From assembly GCF_905171765.1 (NCBI RefSeq), contig NC_053392.1:372167442-372231441 (forward strand): DNA of 64,000 nucleotides, written 5' to 3'. The position numbers were made by a program, and so were the translations under genes. Numbering within the stretch: position 1 is the stretch's first letter; every line of letters begins with the position of its first letter. Positions 19,516-31,004 of the stretch are shown here, one piece after another. Under the pieces are notes generated by a model that saw only the letters and a list, made by a program, of their open reading frames with translations, was not told where the DNA came from and did not search any database. The DNA comes from Bufo bufo (taxonomy: Eukaryota; Chordata; Amphibia; Anura; Bufonidae).

Positions 19516-20932
19516 AAAAGGCCTGATGAGATGCCTTGGGCTAAAAATGGTCCACACGCTGCTGTATTTAATCTCTGCATGTGGATGACTTGCGTGACTT
19601 CTCCGCCACCAACTAGGGTTCAAGCCGCAATGTTTTAGTACACTTTCTGCCTGGAAAGCATCAATTTTTCCGGCCGCTGCTACAGCATTGGCTGCAACAA
19701 TACCTACTTTTTCAGGCATGTGTACATGCCTAATTTTTCTGGCCTCTGGTGCTGCACTGTGGCTGCAAAAACAAAACAAAAAAAAAGGCACATACATGTG
19801 TCAATTCCCCTTCGCGATCGTTACGTTGTTGTGGTGAAGGGGCTTGCGTATCACAATGAAGCGATCACCTCTATGAGTGTGTTGGCAATGTTGGCACACC
19901 CCAGATGATAAGGTTGTTGCTTCATTGTGAACAAACCAAAAGCGATCGGCTGGATAATTTTGCATAGAAAAAACATTAATTTTCTTTGTGATCATCTAAG
20001 GTGATCATTAAAGCCTACTAGGCCAACAATTGGCCCACACTGCAGAATCATTGTTTTCTGGGTCACTTAACTGTCACTGAACTACCTCTGCACGACCATA
20101 GGCTTTGAAAAACCGCCATCGCCTGCAATCTCCCGAACGTGCACACGAGCACAGTCATCACTACACCAAGATTGACGCATAGAGGAATAAAATTTATGTC
20201 ATGAGTGTGTCAACTATTGACAACTCTTTGCGGTTGTTTGCGGGGAGTTTGGTCTGTCAGAGTTTGGTCTGTCACTGTGAAGCGGGCGTAACCCTTACAC
20301 TACCTGATCGATACAACATCATACCTGATCGTATACACACACTGGATGTTTTAAAGCACGTTATTCCAAACAATTTAGGAATGTTAGGTGATTTATGCCC
20401 TTTATGGATTAAAACCCGACTCTGCGTCAACTATGTAATTTTCCATGGGAGTTTTGCCATGGATCCCCCTCCGGCATGCCACAGTCCAGGTGTTAGTCCC
20501 CTTGAAACAACTTTTCCATCACTATTGTGGCCAAAAAGAGTCCCTGTGGGTTTTAAAATTCGCCTGCCTATTGAAGTCTATGGCTGTTCGCCTGGTTCGC
20601 CCGTTCGTGTTATAAGAACTTTCCATTGTGTGCGAATTAACACCAAGACTGCAAAGTTACGTGCTGTTTTGTGCAATTGCCTCAAGTGTGAATACTGAAG
20701 TTTTGAGTTAAGAACTTGTATTTTGCCTCTGTACTGCGCCCGCTTACCCTATCTACCAGAGTGAAACCCCACTATATATATATATATATATATATATGTA
20801 TCCCCTGTATTTATATGTATATGAAATTGTATGGGCCCGGTATATGTATATGTCCATGCATGCCCCCCAATCACAGGTGACCCACCCAGCTGATGAATCC
20901 TCCTGCCACAAATAGGTTCGCTGGAAGCAGAT

Positions 20933-21043
20933 CTGAAATCAAATGCGGTCACCGGGAGCAGGCAGTTCCGAGAACACCCGTCGGGGGCCTTCATCGGGCT
21001 GTTCTCGGAACTGCCTGCTCCCGGTGACCGCATTTGATTTCAG
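20933..21043. repeat. Perfect 44-bp inverted repeat (23-bp loop)
   Basis: Arms 20933-20976 and 21000-21043 are exact reverse complements (CTGAAATCAAATGCGG... against ...CCGCATTTGATTTCAG). It lies in the putative U3 of the diverged LTR. Confidence 0.95.
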
Positions 21044-21243
21044 ACCGGCTCCCGGCACAGGCACGGGTAAGGGATTACATGTGCATCATCGGACGGGTGA
21101 GTCAAGATGGCAGCCCGCATGTGTTCACTGGCGAGCACTGCGAACTGGCCACCACTGCAAGCGAGGATCTTCCCCTAGGAACGAGCATTAACCCCTGGAG
21201 AATCCTTGGATGGCTGATCAACCCTTTCCCTACTTCCCTAGAC

Positions 21244-22127
21244 TACCGAGTAGTATGAAGAAGAACTCCAGAAATTGATCGTAGCTTAATGAATCATGCA
21301 TGTTTTTATTGAATCTGCGGCTGGTGTCTTGTTTCGGCCAGTAACGGCCTTTATCAAACTATAAACAGAGTAAAGGAAATAACATAAATATCAAGATTTG
21401 ACAAAGTAAAAAAAATGGCAGTGATAAGCTTAGTATAAAGTTAATCAATCACAAGTATTATATCAAATCACATGATCTGACCACAAATGAAAAGAAAAAA
21501 TGAATGTAGAAAAGATCAAAATAAGGTTGGCAATAACACATGAAAATAGACATAGGTATGTTTTCTTCCAAATGATCGTAGGCGCGTTGACCGTGTCCGT
21601 TTGGTTCGCCGGGTCACATGGTAAATATATGCATTGGAGAGGTCCCATGAGCAGCAAAGAAAATATATATGAGGCTGAGTGACATATTAAGGAACTGTAG
21701 AGGCTATGAGCTACTTCTCAATGAGCGTACAGCAAACGAGGTGTGATCAAAGGTGACAGCCGTCAGGAACATAGATGTAGTAAATGTTATAGTAAATATA
21801 AACATATGGGGGGAAGGGGGATACCTGGTGCCGCTGTAGGTAATAAATAGATGTATAAAGTCAGCGCTGTTCAGGCAAAGTCGTGCATACGCACTGCAAA
21901 ACGAATAAGCCGCTTGTGTAGGCCTACGGCGTCTCTTTAAAAAGCATGTGTCCAAGTTATGGAACACAGCGGCATTGTGCTCTTGCTCGTGCATGCGGGG
22001 GTAACACCAGCCGCAGATTCAATAAAAATACTCACGATTCATTAAGGTACGGCCAATTTCTGGACCCCGACTCCCAGAAATCCATACTGTAAACTATTAG
22101 CAGTGTGCGACTAAGCTACTTTTCCAT
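21244..22127. mobile_element. 884-bp insertion with inverted ends and CTAGAC duplication
   Basis: CTAGAC at 21238-21243 is repeated at 22128-22133. Just inside, about 60 bp at the left (CCAGAAATTGATCG... from 21268) is nearly the reverse complement of the right (…CCAATTTCTGG to 22063). The left end includes TTTCGGCCAGTAACGGCC TTTATCAA, a type of sequence I associate with terminal repeats of Penelope-like elements, though this is not certain. No convincing coding frame inside. Confidence 0.6.
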
Positions 22128-22204
22128 CTAGACCAACGAGCAATATTATTAACCCTATCATTCCCTAAATCCCCCCGCCACCAATATTATTAACCCTTTC
22201 CCTA

Positions 22205-22470
22205 CATACCCCTGCATTACCCTATACCACCAACACCATATCCTTTTAACCCCTGCATTACCCTATACCACCAACACCATATCCTTTTAACCCCTGCATT
22301 ACCCTATACCACCAGCACCATATCCTTTTAACCCCTGGATTACCCTATACCACCAACACCGTATCCTTTTAACCCCTGCATTATCCTTTACCACCAACAC
22401 CATATCCTTTTATCCCCTGCATTACTCTATACCACCAACCCCATATCCTTTTAACCCCTGCATTACCCGG
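22205..22470. repeat. 41-bp minisatellite, about six copies
   Basis: Unit CCCCTGCATTACCCTATACC followed by ACCAACACCATATCCTTTTAA, repeated with a few substitutions. It occupies the same U3 position as the minisatellite in the ERV LTR but has a different unit. Confidence 0.95.
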
Positions 22471-22918
22471 TACCTGCATTTGCCCCTGATTGTATTTAAC
22501 CCTTTCTACCCTGTAGGGACAGTGTGTAGTTAGGTTTGGGAGGGTGCTGCTATTGCGTGTAAGTGTATATTTAGATAGATTTTGGGGTGGAATTGTAGAT
22601 TGTATAGTGTTAGTGTATGTAGATTTATTATAGTGCTGTTAGTGTACTACTGTGGGCGTATATATTTATATATATTTATATAACCATTGATATAAATATA
22701 TATAGATAAAGCATAAATAATTGACTGTAGACTTGTAATTGTTTAATAAATACTTTATTGTTCAAGCACAGTCGCTGCCGTAATTCAGAGCATGCAGTTC
22801 AGGAAAAGGTAGAGCAACAGGTAGAAGAAAGAATAAATAGGCAGAGTCAGCAATAGATGATCTACGTCTATTTATTAATATTAACCCAAAATATAAATAA
22901 TTAATTTTCCCTTTTACA

Positions 22919-23179
22919 TTACTCATGCTCCTCATTCAAATAAACCTGTTTAGTCCTTGACCCGTTATAAGTTTTGCTGGTGTCTTCCCAGTGTCTCAAG
23001 GCTAATGGGTGCAGGAAGTGAAGCAGTCATGTAACTTCATTATCACAGTTTGTACTTTACCTTAAGTCCATAGGAAATATAGTAATAATTTCACTATTGT
23101 TACTCATGCTCCTCATGCAGATAAACCTGTTTAGTCTTTGACCCGTTATAAGTTTCACTGGTGTCTTCCCAGTGTCTCA
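22919..23179. repeat. 80-bp direct duplication just upstream of ENPP3 exon 1
   Basis: 22919-22998 and 23100-23179 are about 90% identical (both begin TTACTCATGCTCCTCAT and end CTTCCCAGTGTCTCA), 181 bp apart. The second copy abuts the probable 5' UTR. It may duplicate a promoter or upstream exon part; the sequence alone does not say which. Confidence 0.85.
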
Positions 23180-23300
23180 TTGTGCTGCTGCTCCTTGCAC
23201 GGGCAGGGATTTCCTACTGGTGAAGGAGGAAACAAGAAGATTTCACATATATGACATAAAGGGAACACTTCTCATTGCATCTCAACCCTTCTTTAAGACA

Positions 23301-23378
23301 ATGGACTCAACTACACGCTTAAATATGGAAGAACCTGTTAAGAAAAAGCGGGTGAATAAGTATAAGATAATCTCTGGG
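23301..23378 (+). CDS. ENPP3: ENPP3 coding exon 1 (cytoplasmic tail)
   Basis: ENPP3 is a type II membrane ectoenzyme that hydrolyses extracellular nucleotides and phosphodiesters. The 26 codons read MDSTTRLNMEEPVKKKRVNK then YKIISG. From memory human ENPP3 begins with a tail containing EQPVKK and KKYKIA, so the match is specific rather than to ENPP1. The exon ends in phase 0 at a strong donor GTAAGT (23379-23384), and the next exon begins with the membrane segment, as in the human gene. The ATG has a good context (A at -3, G at +4). The frame is also open upstream to an ATG at 23172, but the human-like start is 23301. The catalytic, somatomedin-B and nuclease-like domains are outside this window. 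Confidence 0.85.
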
Positions 23379-23652
23379 GTAAGTGGCTGTACTTATTAGT
23401 TAGGAGCAGGTAACTATGTGTCTTTTTTTCTCCTGATTCCCAGGTCAGAAGGGCTCCATTCACAGTAGCGTTATGAAATTCGGCAGAGGAACAGCCTGCC
23501 GGAGTTCACCCTATCTGGAACAGCCAGGTAATACCTGGAACCAGGTATTCACAATTATGGGATTTAATAGGGATCTGGCTGTTTCAGTCGGGCAAATACA
23601 GTTTTTTGTTCTTCCAGAACAGGCCACTGAATTTCTTAATGCTAGTGTGAAC

Positions 23653-23832
23653 CTACTTTAAGAGTACTTCCACACGGTTCCATCAGGTTTCCTGATGCAG
23701 TTTTGGAAGCCAAAATTAGGAGTGAAGCATAAAACAGAGAAAGTATAAATTACAGATACAACTTCTCTTTTTTGAACTCACTTTTGATTTCAAAAACTGC
23801 ATCCAGAAACCTTACCGTGTGGCCGTACCCTA
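23653..23832. mobile_element. Foldback MITE
   Basis: The two halves are imperfect inverted copies: CTTCCACACGGTTCCATCAG at the left against CCTTACCGTGTGGCCGTACC at the right, with a central AT-rich loop. Flanked by TTAA/TAA-like bases. No coding capacity. Confidence 0.7.
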
Positions 23833-23834
23833 AA

Positions 23835-23986
23835 GCCTCATGCAGACGTCCATGGAACACGGTCCGTGAGATACCGGACTGGCATTGCAGGAGCGAACGG
23901 CGTCATTGGTTGCTATGACACCGTGCGCTCCTGCAATGCCAGTCCGGTATCTCATGGACCGCGATCCACGGACGTCTGCATGAGGC
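23835..23986. mobile_element. Foldback MITE, 152 bp
   Basis: GCCTCATGCAGACGTCC at the left pairs with GGACGTCTGCATGAGGC at the right. The long arms (about 65 bp) also pair through GAGATACCGGACTGGCATTG. TAA-like flanks. Confidence 0.85.
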
Positions 23987-24427
23987 CTAATAAAGATCAG
24001 CTTAATAATAATAATTATAGTGAGTATGTGAAAGGTTATAGGAACTGAAACATGGATGTTTGATGGCCAAGAATCCCAGTGGAGCAAAGCTGAGTTACCA
24101 AGCCCAGAGGAGAGTTGTGCCTGGATTAACAATGAAAAGGCTGGAGCTCTGTGGCCCCTTGTTTCTGATGGTAGACGAGGTTCTGGCTCTCAAAGCCACA
24201 CTTATAATCTATCCTAATCCTGACATCAATGTTCTTGTCTAAAAAATGAGATCTATTTAAAGTATTATATGCACATTAAGAACTGATGCTCGTGGTATAT
24301 TCTGTAGTTCTCAGAGGAGTACTTATGGTTTCACGTGACATGTCGGAAGGTTTATTCAGTTAAGGTCCTGGTGCGGAGACCTTCACCAATTGCAGCTGAG
24401 TAGTGTTCTCCTCTTGGTTGTGACCTC

Positions 24428-25905
24428 ATGGAGAGCTGAGCAGAGTGGTTATATGGGCTGAAGGAGTCTGTGTGCCATACAATGTTCACACTGCCTTTCT
24501 GAGGAGAGCTGAGCAGAGTGGTTGTATGGGCTGAAGGAGTCTGTGTGCCATACAATGTTCACACTGCCTTTCTGAGGAGAGCTGAGCAGAGTGGTTGTAT
24601 GGGCTGAAGGAGTCTGTGTGCCATACAATGTTCACACTGCCTTTCTGAGGAGAGCTGAGCAGAGTGGTTGTATGGGCTGAAGGAGTCTGTGTGCCATACA
24701 ATGTTCACACTGCCTTTCTGAGGAGAGCTGAGCAGAGTGGTTATATGGGCTGAAGGAGTCTGTGTACCATACAATGTTCACACTGCGTTTCTGAGGAGAG
24801 CTGAGCAGAGTGGTTATATGGGCTGAAGGAGTCTGTGTGCCATACAATGTTCACACTGCCTTTCTGAAGAGAGCTGAGCAGAGTGGTTGTATGGGCTGAA
24901 GGAGTCTGTGTGCCATACAATGTTCACACTGCCTTTCTGAGGAGAGCTGAGCAGAGTGGTTGTATGGGCTGAAGGAGTCTGTGTGCCATACAATGTTCAC
25001 ACTGCCTTTCTGAGGAGAGCTGAGCAGAGTGGTTGTATGGGCTGAAGGAGTCTGTGTGCCATACAATGTTCACACTGCCTTTCTGAGGAGAGCTGAGCAG
25101 AGTGGTTGTATGGGCTGAAGGAGTCTGTGTGCCATACAATGTTCACACTGCCTTTCTGAGGAGAGCTGAGCAGAGTGGTTGTTGGGGCTGAAGGAGTCTG
25201 TGTGCCATACAATGTTCACACTGCCTTTCTGAGGAGAGCTGAGCAGAGTGGTTGTATGGGCTGAAGGAGTCTGTGTGCCATACAATGTTCACACTGCCTT
25301 TCTGAGGAGAGCTGAGCAGAGTGGTTGTATGGGCTGAAGGAGTCTGTGTGCCATACAATGTTCACACTGCCTTTCTGAGGAGAGCTGAGCAGAGTGGTTG
25401 TATGGGCTGAAGGAGTCTGTGTGCCATACAATGTTCACACTGCCTTTCTGAGGAGAGCTGAGCAGAGTGGTTGTATGGGCTGAAGGAGTCTGTGTGCCAT
25501 ACAATGTTCACACTGCCTTTCTGAGGAGAGCTGAGCAGAGTGGTTGTATGGGCTGAAGGAGTCTGTGTGCCATACAATGTTCACACTGCCTTTCTGAGGA
25601 GAGCTGAGCAGAGTGGTTGTATGGGCTGAAGGAGTCTGTGTGCCATACAATGTTCACACTGCCTTTCTGAGGAGAGCTGAGCGGAGTGGTTGTATGGGCT
25701 GAAGGAGTCTGTGTGCCATACAATGTTCACACTGCCTTTCTGAGGAGAGCTGAGCAGAGTGGTTGTATGGGCTGAAGGAGTCTGTGTGCCATACAATGTT
25801 CACACTGCCTTTCTGAGGAGAGCTGAGCGGAGTGGTTGTATGGGCTGAAGGAGTCTGTGTGCCATACAATGTTCACACTGCCTTTCTGAGGAGAGCTGAG
25901 AAGAG
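24428..25905. repeat. 73-bp satellite array, about 20 copies, in ENPP3 intron 1
   Basis: Unit GAGAGCTGAGCAGAGTGGTT GTATGGGCTGAAGGAGTCTG TGTGCCATACAATGTTCACA CTGCCTTTCTGAG. Most units are identical. Rare variants include TTATATGGG at the left end, TTGTTGGGG near 25180, and GCGGAGTGG near 25680 and 25827. Because 73 is not a multiple of 3, many overlapping 71-codon minus-strand frames appear; these are artefacts of the period and not genes. Confidence 0.98.
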
Positions 25906-26937
25906 CAGTTCACAGCCTAAGGATAAAGCAGAGCTCGTCTGCCCAAGTCAATATTTGCTTGTAAAATTATAGTTCCTGGGAGTTAAGACCTATAAAACAT
26001 ATTTGGTAAGGGGGGGTGTCACATGCTCTGGACTTTCCCATATTATCCATATGGTTGAATATTCAGTAGCTTCCTCCAAACTGATAGCTGCTGGCAAGTG
26101 TGCAATTTCAAAGCAGCATTCTAATGAAGTCTATGCTAAGGGCAAAGCTACGTGTACGGAGTCAGTGGTAGCGGCACTGTGCCACAAACTCCCTCCACTA
26201 CAGTCCTGAAGGTGCAGTGTAGTTCTGGTGCCGCCTTGTGGAGACAAAGCTACATCAAACAACTGATTGTCAGGGGTGCAGGATTTCTGACCCACTTAAC
26301 AACCCGCCGGACAACCCCTTTAATAATAGTAAAACAAATATATAAATATATAAAACAATCGCACAATTACACAAATAGATGAAATCGACCATTCACTTAA
26401 AGATGGATTCATGCCATTCACCTAGCTTTTTCTAGTGAATGATATACTATAAGACATTATAGCAAACAATGGTCAAAAATAGACCAAAGGCAATAGGTTT
26501 AGGATGGTCCATAGTAATCTGAGTTAATCCATGTGCAGCTGGCCTGCTATTTTACTCTTGTTCTACCCTGAGTGACATATCAGAGCACCTTTTGTCATCA
26601 TACAAATAAAAGACCATTGAAGCTCGAAATATGAGAATGGGAAACTCTTGTTACTACGCATTTGTAGAATTGAGGAAATGATGATTTGACCACAAGAGCC
26701 CCGAAAGGGAATTAGGAACAACATTTCTGTACAGGGTCTGCGCAATGTTGTAATGCAAACCTTGTTACAGTTTTTTTTATGAATCGTGATATATACTATA
26801 TGTAGTGTGTATTATTTGATGACGAACTTCTTGACATGAAAGAAACACAGTATTCCTGACTAAGAATGATTTACATGTGATACGACATAAATCAATACAA
26901 TTTTAACTTTCTTAGGCTTTATGTGTTTTCACACATA
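25906..26937. other. Intronic sequence, no recognised element
   Basis: AT-rich sequence without an open frame of note, without splice-bounded coding sequence and without a terminal repeat I can recognise. Confidence 0.4.
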
Positions 26938-27402
26938 GGGGGGAATTTATCATTAGGAGAATATTTGAAGTCAGTTTTGCTTCAGTCTGTGTTGGAGTAC
27001 TTTATTCCACATTTATCAAATGGTGCAGGTTGTTTGATAAATTTGGCTTGTCCTTAAACCTAACACTACTGTCTAGAGAAGCTACTCCAGTTTTCCTACT
27101 CCACCCTCCTCCTGGAGTGAGATTGCAACTTATTTGGGACTTTTTAAAAAAAGTCTCAATGATAAATCTGGAGCGAAACTAATTAACATAGCTAACCACA
27201 CCCACTTTCCACCCATATGGAGTGAGTGGTGTACACATGAAAAAAGTCACAAAATTTTGCGCAAGTGAGTGTAAAAAGTCACAAATTTTTGCGTAATCGC
27301 ATACATTTTGCGCAAGTGAGTGCAAAAAAAGTCACAAAAGCCCTATTTTGCGACTTTTTGATGCCAGAATTCTGAAGTGAAGGTATGATAAATCAGGGCC
27401 AT
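26938..27402. mobile_element. MITE with GGGAATTTATCAT-type ends
   Basis: Left end GGGGGAATTTATCAT resembles the reverse complement of the right end ATGATAAATCAGGGCC. It contains three short direct repeats around AAAAAGTCACAAA and TTTTGCGCAAGTGAGTG. A related piece appears near 38160-38515 (GCGCACC, GCGAC, GTCAGA motifs and AAATGTCCCC end). Confidence 0.55.
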
Positions 27403-27629
27403 AGTTTTTTAGTGATATTTTTCTGGACTTTTTCTCTTTTTTGCAGTAAAAACACCTGCTTCAGATGTTAGCTGAAGGTCAATGGGAATATGCTACAGGC
27501 ATTTTTGTTTATCAAGTGGCATTTTTGTCTGGGCTCTTTTAAAAAATGTAGCATGTTGGAGCTTTTGGTGTTAATCCAGGCATTTTGACAACACCTTCTC
27601 TATAGAGGAAAAATGCCATGAAGAAAACA

Positions 27630-27900
27630 TTAAAGGGGTATTCCGGTTAGATTAATTTATCCACTATCCACAGGTAGGAACCCCACCTATTAGATCGGTG
27701 GGGTTCCTACCGCTGGGACCCTCACCGATCATGAGAATGGATCCCCGTACCCGCTGAAGTGAACGGAACGGCCGGTCGGGCATGCGTGCGGCTGCTCAAT
27801 TCATTTCTATTTGTTTCCTGTTCTCGTGATCGGTCGATTTAATAGGTATCCCCTATCCTGTGGATAAGGGATAACTAAAAATAATCAAAATACCTCTTCT
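27630..27900. mobile_element. TTAA-type MITE (AGGGGTATTCCGG end)
   Basis: Begins TTAAAGGGGTATTCCGG and contains inner inverted motifs (TAGGAACCCCACC/GGTGGGGTTCCTA, ATCGGTGGGG). The left end is of the piggyBac-type TTAA class; the right end is degraded (AAAATACCTCTTC). Related starts occur at 28522 and near 39286. Confidence 0.55.
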
Positions 27901-28236
27901 ATGGTAGGACACACTGGCACAGATATACAACTGTGTATGCACCTAAAATCTGTCTAAAAAGTGGTGCAATTTTGTTGCAGTTTGACTCAGCTAGGGTTTC
28001 TATACTTTTTATTTTACTTGCTCAGAAAGGAGCAGGACTGACCATAAAGGAATGGGGCTTCATGGGAAATGAGGCATGGGCTAAGATGCACCGTTTGGCA
28101 TCAAAATTGTGCCAGAATTCATAAAACTTTGTCCCAAAGTAAGCTAACCAATCTTGGTATACAGTTAGACATCAGTTTTTCATAATGAAGAAAAAACGGA
28201 GGGTCCAGCTTCTAAAAATCCAATTTCTTTATTCCG

Positions 28237-28314
28237 GCGGTTTAAACGTTTTCCATACACAGGACAGTAGTATACGCGGTTTAAACGCTTTCCATACACA
28301 GGACAGTAGTATAC
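28237..28314. repeat. 39-bp tandem duplication
   Basis: GCGGTTTAAACG(T/C)TTTCCA TACACAGGACAGTAGTATAC twice in a row (28237-28275, 28276-28314), followed by CTACGGGTTTCGGCTGC. Probably the end of a retroelement remnant, class unknown. Confidence 0.8.
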
Positions 28315-28521
28315 AATCTACGGGTTTCGGCTGCTACCTTTGTATGATCAGTTTTTCATGGTAATTTTTCAATCACTGGCCCACTATTTGTAAAGAATAA
28401 AAACACAAAAAGGCCACAAAGACAACAGCAAAAATCATCTGTATAATGTAATTCCTGCCTAGAGATCAAATGGCAACAGAAGTGTGTTCACCAAGTTCCC
28501 GAACTCTCTTACTGGTTTTTA

Positions 28522-28960
28522 TTAAAGGGGTTGTTCGGGTTCAGAGCTGAACCTGGACATACCCATAATTTTACACAGACAGCCCTCCTGATGTTAGCAA
28601 CGGAGCATTTTATGCTCCGATGCTCTCCTTTGCTCTGCGCTGGATCGTGCAGGGCAAGGGCTCTTTTATTTACCACAACACACTGCCGGGCGGAGGCTTC
28701 CACCCAGCAGTTTGTTCGGTGTCGTTTTACAGGCTAGGGCAGCGCTAAAGCCCGCCCATCAGTGCTGGTGACGTCACAGGGCTCACTGCTGGGCGGAAGC
28801 TACCGCCTGGCAGCCCTAAAAGAAGCCTGGTTCGTCACCGGAACTCCAGAAAATGCCTTTGCCCTGCCCGATTTAGCGCAAGGCAAAGGAGAGCATCAGA
28901 GCATGTCAGGGGGGCTACCTGGGTGAAAATGGGGATATGTCCGGGTTCAGCTATTTTTTT
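28522..28960. mobile_element. Foldback TTAA-type MITE
   Basis: TTAAAGGGGTTGTTCGGGTT CAG at the left pairs with a right end GGATATGTCCGGGTTCAGC. Inner parts also pair (GATGCTCTCCTTTGC with GCAAAGGAGAGCATC; GCTGGGCGGAAGC with GGGCGGAGGCTTCC). It is followed by a T-rich run. Confidence 0.75.
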
Positions 28961-31004
28961 TTTTTTATAAATTTGAATACCAGTCAATTTTATTGAGATT
29001 AAAAAAAAAAAAAACAATATCCTCTTCTCCAACTATCTTCCAGGTGAAGAGTATCTACAACCGTACATCCCTAGTTGCTCCTCAGATGAAGGGAGAAAAC
29101 AGCACAGTAATCTTCAACTGTATAAGTACAATAAGTGACCACGGGAAACACCACAATTCATCACGTTTTTAATGTTGTTTTCAAGGCTATTATACAATAA
29201 AATAGTCCCTAGAAGTGGAAGAGAGAAGTTTTTATATGGAACGATACAGAGGAGCGTTGCTAAGGCTCAAAATGGGACACTTTAGAGCAATTTTTCTAAT
29301 GGAAATGTATGATTTCAGTAATTAAAGTATATTACAAAAATGGTCAATATCACTGCCCCTACACATTACACAAATAAAAATAAAACGGCAGTTACACTTT
29401 AGCCCTTTCTACCCCGGGCCAGTTTTCGCCCTCCTGCCCAGGCCATTTTTTGCAAGTGACATGTGTCACTTTATGTGGTAAGAACTTTAGAACACTTTTA
29501 TTTATCCAAGCCATTCTGAGATTGTTTACTCGTTACGCATTGTACTTCATGATAGTCATAAATTTGAGTCAATATATTTCACCTTTATTTATAAAAAAAA
29601 TCCCAAATTTACCAAAAATTTTCAAAATTTGAATTTCTCTGCTTTTAAAACAGAAAGTGATACCTCATAAACTATTTATCACTTAACATTCCCCATATGT
29701 CTACTTTATGTTGGCATAATTTTGTAAATGTCATTTTATGTCTTTAGGACGTTAGAAGGCTTAGAATTTTAGAAGCAATTCTTAAAATTTTTAAGAAAAT
29801 TTCCAAAACCCTCTTTTTAAGGACCAGTTCGGGTCTGAAGTCACTTTGTGGGGCTTACATGGTGGAAACCCTCCATAAATGACCCCATTGTAGAAACTAC
29901 ACCTCTCAAGTTACTCAAAACTGATTTTACAAACTTTGTTAACCCTTTAGGTGTTCCACAAGAATTAAAGAAAAACGGAGATTAAATTTCTAAATTTCGC
30001 TTTTTTGGCAGATTTTCCATTTGAATCCATTTTTTTCTTTAACACATCGAGGTTTAACAGCCAAACAAAACTCAATGTTTATTACCCTGATTCTACGGTT
30101 TACAGAAACACCCCACATGTGGTCGTAAACTGATGTAAGGGCACACTGCAGGGCACAGAAGAAAAGGAGCACCATATGGTTTTTGGAAGGCAGATTTTGC
30201 TGGACTGTTTTTTAAATGCCATGTCCCATTTTAAGCCCCCCTGATGCACCCTTACAGTAGAAACTCTCAAAAAAGTGACCCTATTTTGAAAACTAGGGAA
30301 TAAGGTGCCAGTTTTATTGGTACTATTTTGGGGTACATATGATTTTTAATTGCTCTATATTAAGTTTTTTTGTGAGGCAAGGTAACCAAAAAATGGCTGT
30401 TTTGGCACCATTTTTATTTTTTACAACATTCATCTGAAAGGTTAGATCATGTGCTATTTTTATAGAGCAGGTTGTTACGGACCCAATGATATCAAATATG
30501 TCTACTCTGTTTGTTTGTTTGTTTCAGTTTTACATAATAAAGCATTTAGAAACATTTTTGTGTCTACATTTTCTGAACGCCATATATATTATTTTTTCTG
30601 CCGATGGTCTTGTGCAAGGGCTCGTTTTTTACTGGAACAGTTGACGTTTTATTGGTACCATTTTTGGGTACATATGATTTTTTTGATCATTCATTATTAC
30701 ACTTTATGGTGCAAGGTGACCAAAAATTTGGTTCTTTTGGCACAGTTTTTATTTACTTTTACAGCATTCACCTGAAGGGTTAGGTCATGTGACTTTTTAT
30801 AGCAGATCGTTACGGATGTTGCAATACCTAATATGTATACTTTTTCTTATTTATTTAAGTTTTACACAATAATAGCATTTTTGAAACCAAAAAAATGATG
30901 TTTTAGTGTATCCATAGTCTGAGAGCCATAGCTTTTTTATTTTTTGACCGATTGTTTTAGGTAGGGTCTCCTTTTTTGCGGGATGAGGTTCCTGTTTGGT
31001 ACTA

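Larger units (their letters stand above)
17037..20607 (+). mobile_element. hAT transposon copy, internally deleted and truncated on the right
   Basis: Left end ATGTCCCAAACTATTCGCC with GTTCG-rich subterminal repeats, a TATA box (TATAAAAA near 17236), a ~125-bp tandem array, a hAT transposase remnant, and a non-coding 3' part that ends in GTTCGCC-type motifs near 20575-20607. I cannot find the matching right terminal inverted repeat, so the element is probably truncated where the LTR-like sequence starts. The left junction interrupts the gypsy remnant. Confidence 0.7.
20608..22918 (+). repeat. Diverged solo LTR related to the ERV at 1-9041 (left limit uncertain)
   Basis: The 3' part (22128-22918) matches the ERV LTR read in its own orientation: CTAGACxAACGAGCAA, then a minisatellite, then CTGTGGGC...ATATA, an AATAAA at 22745-22750, and an end AATAATTAATTTTCCCTTTTACA resembling AATTAATATCTCCCTTAACA. 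Upstream (20.77-21.24 kb) there is a (TA)n run and a perfect hairpin, mirroring the hairpin-rich U3. A possible 5' end is TGTTATAAG at 20608, similar to TGTTATATT of the ERV. No target duplication was found, so limits are approximate. An insertion (21244-22127) interrupts it. Confidence 0.6.

Noticed and set aside
24352..25869. Many overlapping 71-codon minus-strand frames
   Set aside because: They are produced by the 73-bp period of a satellite and repeat the same peptide; no start context, no homology.
24428..25905. CRISPR-like array
   Set aside because: Units are contiguous 73-bp repeats with no unique spacers, in a vertebrate intron.
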